DNA of 18,886 bases from a bacterium (GTDB taxonomy: Bacteria; SM23-81; DAOVCL01): positions 1 to 18,886 of the forward strand of contig JAOZPP010000069.1 in the NCBI GenBank assembly GCA_029932675.1, written 5' to 3'. Shown here in pieces: positions 15,460 through 18,886 of this stretch. A program made the translations under genes and the position numbers. The notes below the pieces were generated by a model. That model saw only the letters and a program-made list of their open reading frames with translations. It ran no database searches and was not told the DNA's origin. Every line of letters begins with the position of its first letter. The stretch's first letter is position 1.

Positions 15460-18116
15460 AGTGGATGTTCTTCTTCCCTTTTCTTCTCTGCTTGGCCGGG
15501 AGTGGATTGGCGAGGCCCTACGACCAGTATAAGCTCACTAAGTGGCAGGACCCCTTAGGTAGATCACCCATTAGCTACCGGGACTTTCAAAGGGCTAATC
15601 CCAAAAGGGGAAGGTTCATCATAGGCGAGGTGAGCCTAAAGGATGAATTCCGGTTCGGCAAGCTCAGTAGTAGTGCTGAAAACGGGAAGGTGGCCATCTT
15701 AGTCAACTCTGCCCTCTATCTGAGGATTTCCTCATCCCTGGAGGTTTACATAGATGATCTCCTCGCTGATGGTTACTCGGCTCTCTTAGATACCGTAAGG
15801 GGAGGGGAGCCATCAGACCTGAGAGATTTCCTGTTAGACCAGTGGACCACCGATTCCTTAGTCGGAGCCCTCTTTATCGGTGACCTTCCCCTGGCTTGGT
15901 ATAAGATTCAGGACTACTGGGGAGACTGGGAAGAGTTTCCCATAGACTACTACTTTATGGATTTGGATGGGAATTGGGGCGATTCTAATGGAGATGGGAT
16001 GTTCGACTCCCATACAGGGTCCACCGAGCCGGAGATATGGATAGGCAGGCTTACCGGATCCCACCTTACCTGGGGAGGGGAGGTGGAGCTGTTAAGGAAC
16101 TATTTCACAAAGGATCACCAATACCGTTGCGGAGAGCTATCCCTTCCCCCGCGGGCTCTAGCCTACGATGACGACGACTGGAACTATGCAGGAGATGCCT
16201 ATCTAAGTTTGATCTATGACACGGTCACCGTGGTAGATGAGCCCTTAGAGACCACTGCCTCAGGATATCGGGCAAGGTTGGAACAGGGTTATGAGTTCGT
16301 CCACCTTATGGCTCACTCCTCCCCTTGGACCCATACCTTCAAACCCCAAGGCCAGGGGGGAACCATCTACAACTACGAGATAAACCTGATGGAACCTAAA
16401 GCATTCTTCTACAATCTATTTGCCTGTTCTAATACCCGGTGGGTGGAGACGAACAACATAGCCTGTTGGTATATCCTCTCCAACCCCTATGGCTTGGTGG
16501 CTGTGGGCACTACCAAGACGGGGAGCATGCTCTACTTCGAAGATTTCTATGGCCCTTTGGGTGACGGCCAATCCATTGGGGAGGCCTTCAAAAGTTGGCT
16601 AACCAAGCATGGGGAGGATTCACCTTCCTGGTTCTATGGACTAACCATCTTAGGTGACCCCACCCTCCGCCCCAAGGCCGGTTCCATAGGTTTGGCCCAA
16701 GGGGACAATGGTCCTCAATCCGTCAGGGACAGCTCCTGGTCTGAATATAGGATAACAACCAACCCCTTTACCGATGGTGACCCCAGCTTGGCCTCTGACC
16801 TGGAGGGAAACATCTACCTGGTCTGGACTTCTGGTCGGGATATAAGGTCCAACCTATATGAAAGCCACTTCACAGGAGGTTCCTGGTCATTCCCACAGGC
16901 AGTTTGCCCCCATGAGTATTGGGATCTTGACCCCTCTATTGGGAGCGAGCCCACTGGCCGGGTTTGGATCGCCTGGCATAGCCTCCGCTCAGATGGGGTG
17001 CAGAACATCTTCGCCACCTACAGTGATAATCACGGAACAAGTTGGTCGGAGGCAGTTCAGCTCACCGATGACCCAGGATACGATGTGGAACCCAAACTGG
17101 TGATTGGGCCGGAGGGAAAACCTTGGGTTCTCTTTAAGAGTTGGAGGGATGGGGAGGCAAACATCTATTTGAGGAGATATACCACTGGGTGGGAGGGTTT
17201 GGAACAAGTAACCACCGATCCAGCGGATGATGTCTCCCCTTCAGCTACAAAGGATGGGGAAGGAAGGGTATGGATTAGCTGGGCATCGAACAGGGGGGAC
17301 AATTGGGATATATATGCCCGGTATAGGTCTTATGAGGGATTTTCCCCTTTATACAGGATCACCTCCCATCCAGGAGCCGATATGCTCCCCTCATTGGTCT
17401 GTGACCGAAGAGGCCAACTATGGGCCTTCTGGCAATCGTTTAGAGATGGGGATGCCAATATATACGCCAGCCTATTCGATGGGGAGTCTTGGTCCTCCCC
17501 CTTTGCTTTAACTACGGACTCCTCCGATGACCTCTCCCCTTCTACCGCCCCATTTGGCTCAACAGGGGTAATCCTCACCTGGAGAAGTAACCGCGGCCAG
17601 CATTGGTCCGTCTACGAACGCCATCTTATAGAGGGCTTCTGGAGCCCACCGGCTTTGCTCTCCTCAGATGGAAGGGACGACATCTCCCCCATCGTCATCT
17701 CCTCCCCTCAGGGAGAGAGCTGGGTTGGCTGGAGCACAAATATAGGCTCCAATTGGGAGATCTGTGTCAGTTGCAATCAACCACTGGGTGCAGCCGAGGG
17801 AAGGTCGCCACCTCTATCAATTCAGGCCTCCCTCTCCCAGAACTGCCCCAATCCCTTCAATGCGACTACAGCAATCAGCTATCAGTTGTCAGCCCTCAGC
17901 CCGCACCGCATCACCCTTCGGATTTACAATATACTGGGCCAAGAGGTGAGGGCGCTGGTTGATGAGACGCAACCGGCAGGGAGCTACCAGGTTCTGTGGG
18001 ATGGAAAGGACGACTGGGGCCGCGACCTCCCCAGTTCCATCTATCTATGTAGGTTAGAGGTGAAAGCCCGGGGGCAAACCGTGAAAATGTCGAGGAAATT
18101 GGTACTGCTCAGGTAA
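15453..18116 (+). CDS. Secreted gingipain-like (C25) protein with seven propeller repeats and C-terminal sorting tail
   Basis: An 887-aa exported protein. Residues 1-20 form a signal peptide (MLKWMFFFPFLLCLAGSGLA). Residues about 78-405 look like a C25/caspase-fold peptidase region: VHLMAHSSP supplies a candidate catalytic His288, FYNLFACSNTRW a candidate Cys325, and TILGDPTLR is the usual family ending. An Asp/Gly-rich loop (DLDGNWGDSNGDGMFD, 170-185) suggests calcium binding. From about 443 to 775 there are seven repeats of about 50 residues, each starting like DPS/SPS and containing W.xW.S.RxG...IY, probably one seven-bladed propeller. Residues about 790-887 (NCPNPFN, YNILGQEVRALVD, KLVLLR) match FlgD-like/type IX-type sorting tails. 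The ATG at 15453 overlaps ispG by 7 nt. Substrate and actual activity are unknown; the fold call rests on motifs only. Confidence 0.8.
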   Translation: MLKWMFFFPFLLCLAGSGLARPYDQYKLTKWQDPLGRSPISYRDFQRANPKRGRFIIGEVSLKDEFRFGKLSSSAENGKVAILVNSALYLRISSSLEVYIDDLLADGYSALLDTVRGGEPSDLRDFLLDQWTTDSLVGALFIGDLPLAWYKIQDYWGDWEEFPIDYYFMDLDGNWGDSNGDGMFDSHTGSTEPEIWIGRLTGSHLTWGGEVELLRNYFTKDHQYRCGELSLPPRALAYDDDDWNYAGDAYLSLIYDTVTVVDEPLETTASGYRARLEQGYEFVHLMAHSSPWTHTFKPQGQGGTIYNYEINLMEPKAFFYNLFACSNTRWVETNNIACWYILSNPYGLVAVGTTKTGSMLYFEDFYGPLGDGQSIGEAFKSWLTKHGEDSPSWFYGLTILGDPTLRPKAGSIGLAQGDNGPQSVRDSSWSEYRITTNPFTDGDPSLASDLEGNIYLVWTSGRDIRSNLYESHFTGGSWSFPQAVCPHEYWDLDPSIGSEPTGRVWIAWHSLRSDGVQNIFATYSDNHGTSWSEAVQLTDDPGYDVEPKLVIGPEGKPWVLFKSWRDGEANIYLRRYTTGWEGLEQVTTDPADDVSPSATKDGEGRVWISWASNRGDNWDIYARYRSYEGFSPLYRITSHPGADMLPSLVCDRRGQLWAFWQSFRDGDANIYASLFDGESWSSPFALTTDSSDDLSPSTAPFGSTGVILTWRSNRGQHWSVYERHLIEGFWSPPALLSSDGRDDISPIVISSPQGESWVGWSTNIGSNWEICVSCNQPLGAAEGRSPPLSIQASLSQNCPNPFNATTAISYQLSALSPHRITLRIYNILGQEVRALVDETQPAGSYQVLWDGKDDWGRDLPSSIYLCRLEVKARGQTVKMSRKLVLLR
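16779..17775 (+). repeat. Seven protein-level tandem repeats of about 150 bp
   Basis: Repeat starts fall at about residues 443, 493, 546, 595, 645, 695 and 745 of the secreted protein, a spacing of 49-53 residues. Each has an Asp-rich start, a Gly turn, a tryptophan pair and an R-D/N-G turn followed by an I-Y strand. The regularity suggests blades of one beta-propeller built by duplication. Confidence 0.7.
17874..17901 (+). repeat. Four tandem heptamers (NTCAGYY) inside the sorting-tail coding region
   Basis: ATCAGCT, ATCAGTT, GTCAGCC and CTCAGCC follow each other without gaps. Seven is not a multiple of three, so the repeat reads through all three frames, giving ISYQLSALS (residues 808-816). 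The unit resembles AGCTATC-type heptamer short repeats known to be dispersed in some bacterial genomes. Confidence 0.6.
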
Positions 18117-18140
18117 AAAATAGGAAGTGTCCCTATTTTT
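18116..18140. terminator. A/T-rich hairpin at the end of the secreted protein gene
   Basis: AAAAATAGG and CCTATTTTT form a perfect 9-bp stem around a 7-nt loop, starting on the last base of the stop codon. The terminal T run makes it a plausible intrinsic terminator for the plus strand, and by symmetry for the minus strand. The GGAAGTGTCCCTATTTTT arrangement also looks like the palindromic REP-type elements mobilised by Y1/RAYT transposases; no such transposase is in the window. Confidence 0.6.
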
Positions 18141-18453
18141 GAGGTATTGTCATCGGTAACCATTTTTATCGGGGCGGGACGCGGCAAGAAAGAACGCAAG
18201 ATCAGTTTAACAAAAGCGCAAGGAAAATTTTTATATCATTTGCCATTTCCTACGGCGCAATCGTTGACCATAAAAGAAATAATGGAGTAGGCTGGGATCG
18301 AACCTCCGCACCAGATGGAGATTCTGGATATTGTGGAAGTAATAGAATACAGATAAAATGAACAAAATAATCAGTGAGAACCTGTGTAATCTCTACCAGC
18401 AGCAGGCAGGCGTCTAATCCTTGTTCCAATCATACATAACTAAGGAGAAAAAA
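18141..18453. other. AT-rich intergenic spacer with tRNA-like relic
   Basis: No gene is seen in this stretch. On the minus strand, CCAGA-ATCTCCA-TCTGG (18327-18311) makes a 5-bp stem with a 7-nt loop containing U33-like T and a CTC triplet. GGTTCGATCC (18304-18295) follows, like a T-loop, and the sequence ends in CCA at 18283. The T-stem does not pair and no D-arm or matching acceptor strand is visible, so this is at most a tRNA fragment, of the sort left at integration sites, and may be chance. Confidence 0.25.
18331..18359 (+). promoter_or_regulatory. Weak candidate promoter for the right-edge membrane protein
   Basis: TTGTGG (18331-18336, 3 of 6 matches) and TAAAAT (18354-18359, 5 of 6) are separated by exactly 17 nt, about 95 nt before the start codon of the next gene. 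Only the -10 box is good. Confidence 0.25.
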
Positions 18454-18886
18454 ATGAATTTGAAAAAAGCAACCTTATGGACTATGGCCGGGATTTCCTA
18501 CATTTTCTTATCCCGGACGCTGGCTACTTTTATGCCGGGGCTTTTTGGTAATTTACAAATCGCCAAAACCAACGCCATGCTTTCCCTGCTGGCCAGCCTG
18601 ACGCCACTGCTGTTTTACTACTTTTTTTACAAAGAATATTTTGCAGATCAGAAGGAATCACTGAACAAAGATCAGCTCATGCTAAAAAACGGGGCTGCGT
18701 TTGCCTTTATCGGTTCGTTGGTGGTAGCTCTTCTGTTTCTCAAAGGATTCCTATGGTTAGCAGGCAATCCGGGTCGGGCTGCCGGACACGGCTATTTTGA
18801 AATTATCGCCCCCTGGCTGAGCGCAGTGTTTGCCCTGTTTTTTTACTATGCTTTTTCCCGTTCGGAAAAGAAAAAAGTAAGCAACC
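18454..18886 (+). CDS. Small integral membrane protein, truncated by window edge
   Basis: The reading frame starts at ATG 18454 with AAGGAG (18442-18447) and a 6-nt spacer. It stays open for 144 codons to the end of the window, so the C-terminus is missing or just beyond. The product begins MNLKKATLWTMAGISYIFLS and has about four hydrophobic segments: YIFLSRTLATFMPGLFG, MLSLLASLTPLLFYYFF, GAAFAFIGSLVVALLFL and APWLSAVFALFFYYAFS. A charged loop (KEYFADQKESLNKDQ) lies between the second and third, and SRSEKKK comes late. I do not recognise the family. Codon use (many CTG leucines, CGG/CGT arginines) differs from the AGG/AGA and CTC-rich genes to the left, which hints at a different origin. Confidence 0.75.
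   Translation, partial: MNLKKATLWTMAGISYIFLSRTLATFMPGLFGNLQIAKTNAMLSLLASLTPLLFYYFFYKEYFADQKESLNKDQLMLKNGAAFAFIGSLVVALLFLKGFLWLAGNPGRAAGHGYFEIIAPWLSAVFALFFYYAFSRSEKKKVSN

Noticed and set aside
18283-18327. Functional tRNA-Glu (CTC) on the minus strand
   Set aside because: The anticodon-like arm is good, but the T-stem does not pair, position 37 is C, and no D-arm or acceptor partner is visible.
1-18886. CRISPR array, insertion sequence or transposase gene
   Set aside because: No regularly spaced direct repeats of CRISPR type, no transposase reading frame and no paired terminal inverted repeats with target duplication were seen.

Overview
The window is bacterial chromosome of moderate GC content. 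It holds 12 complete protein genes, one small regulator gene and one gene cut by the right edge. The best clue to the host is the secreted protein at 15453-18116. It joins a gingipain-like (C25/caspase-fold) region, seven regular propeller repeats and a C-terminal 'NCPNPFN...YNILGQEV...KLVLLR' sorting-type tail. That combination is common in the Bacteroidota/FCB group and in related uncultured phyla (WOR-3, TA06, Zixibacteria and similar). Large soluble GAF/PAS kinases and kinase-ATPase-TPR fusions also fit such a lineage. This placement is inference; no rRNA or marker phylogeny was run.

Left half (75-10408, all minus strand): a five-gene signalling operon with gaps of 1 to 27 nt. Transcription order is a 56-aa excisionase-type HTH protein, a GAF-GAF-GGDEF diguanylate cyclase, a GAF-HD-GYP c-di-GMP phosphodiesterase, a Ser/Thr kinase-ATPase-TPR fusion, and a soluble 4xGAF-PAS sensor histidine kinase. 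None of the four large proteins has an obvious membrane segment, so the set looks like an intracellular sensing module that makes and destroys c-di-GMP beside two kinase outputs. No receiver-domain response regulator is present in the window.

Middle (10409-10896): a 488-nt divergent intergenic region. It contains two strong hairpins, an imperfect 20-nt direct repeat, two GATC palindromes and a good sigma-70-like promoter for rpsP. It may hold a leader RNA for the signalling operon or a small plus-strand RNA.

Right half (10897-15459, plus strand): the classic translation cluster rpsP-khpA-rimM-trmD-rplS-rnhB-yraN, with short gaps and overlaps, then ispG of the MEP isoprenoid pathway after a 140 to 165-nt hairpin-containing gap. 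The secreted C25-like protein overlaps the end of ispG by 7 nt and ends in an A/T-rich terminator or REP-like hairpin at 18116-18140.

Right edge (18141-18886): an AT-rich spacer with a tRNA-like relic, then the start of a small integral membrane protein whose codon use differs from the rest of the window.
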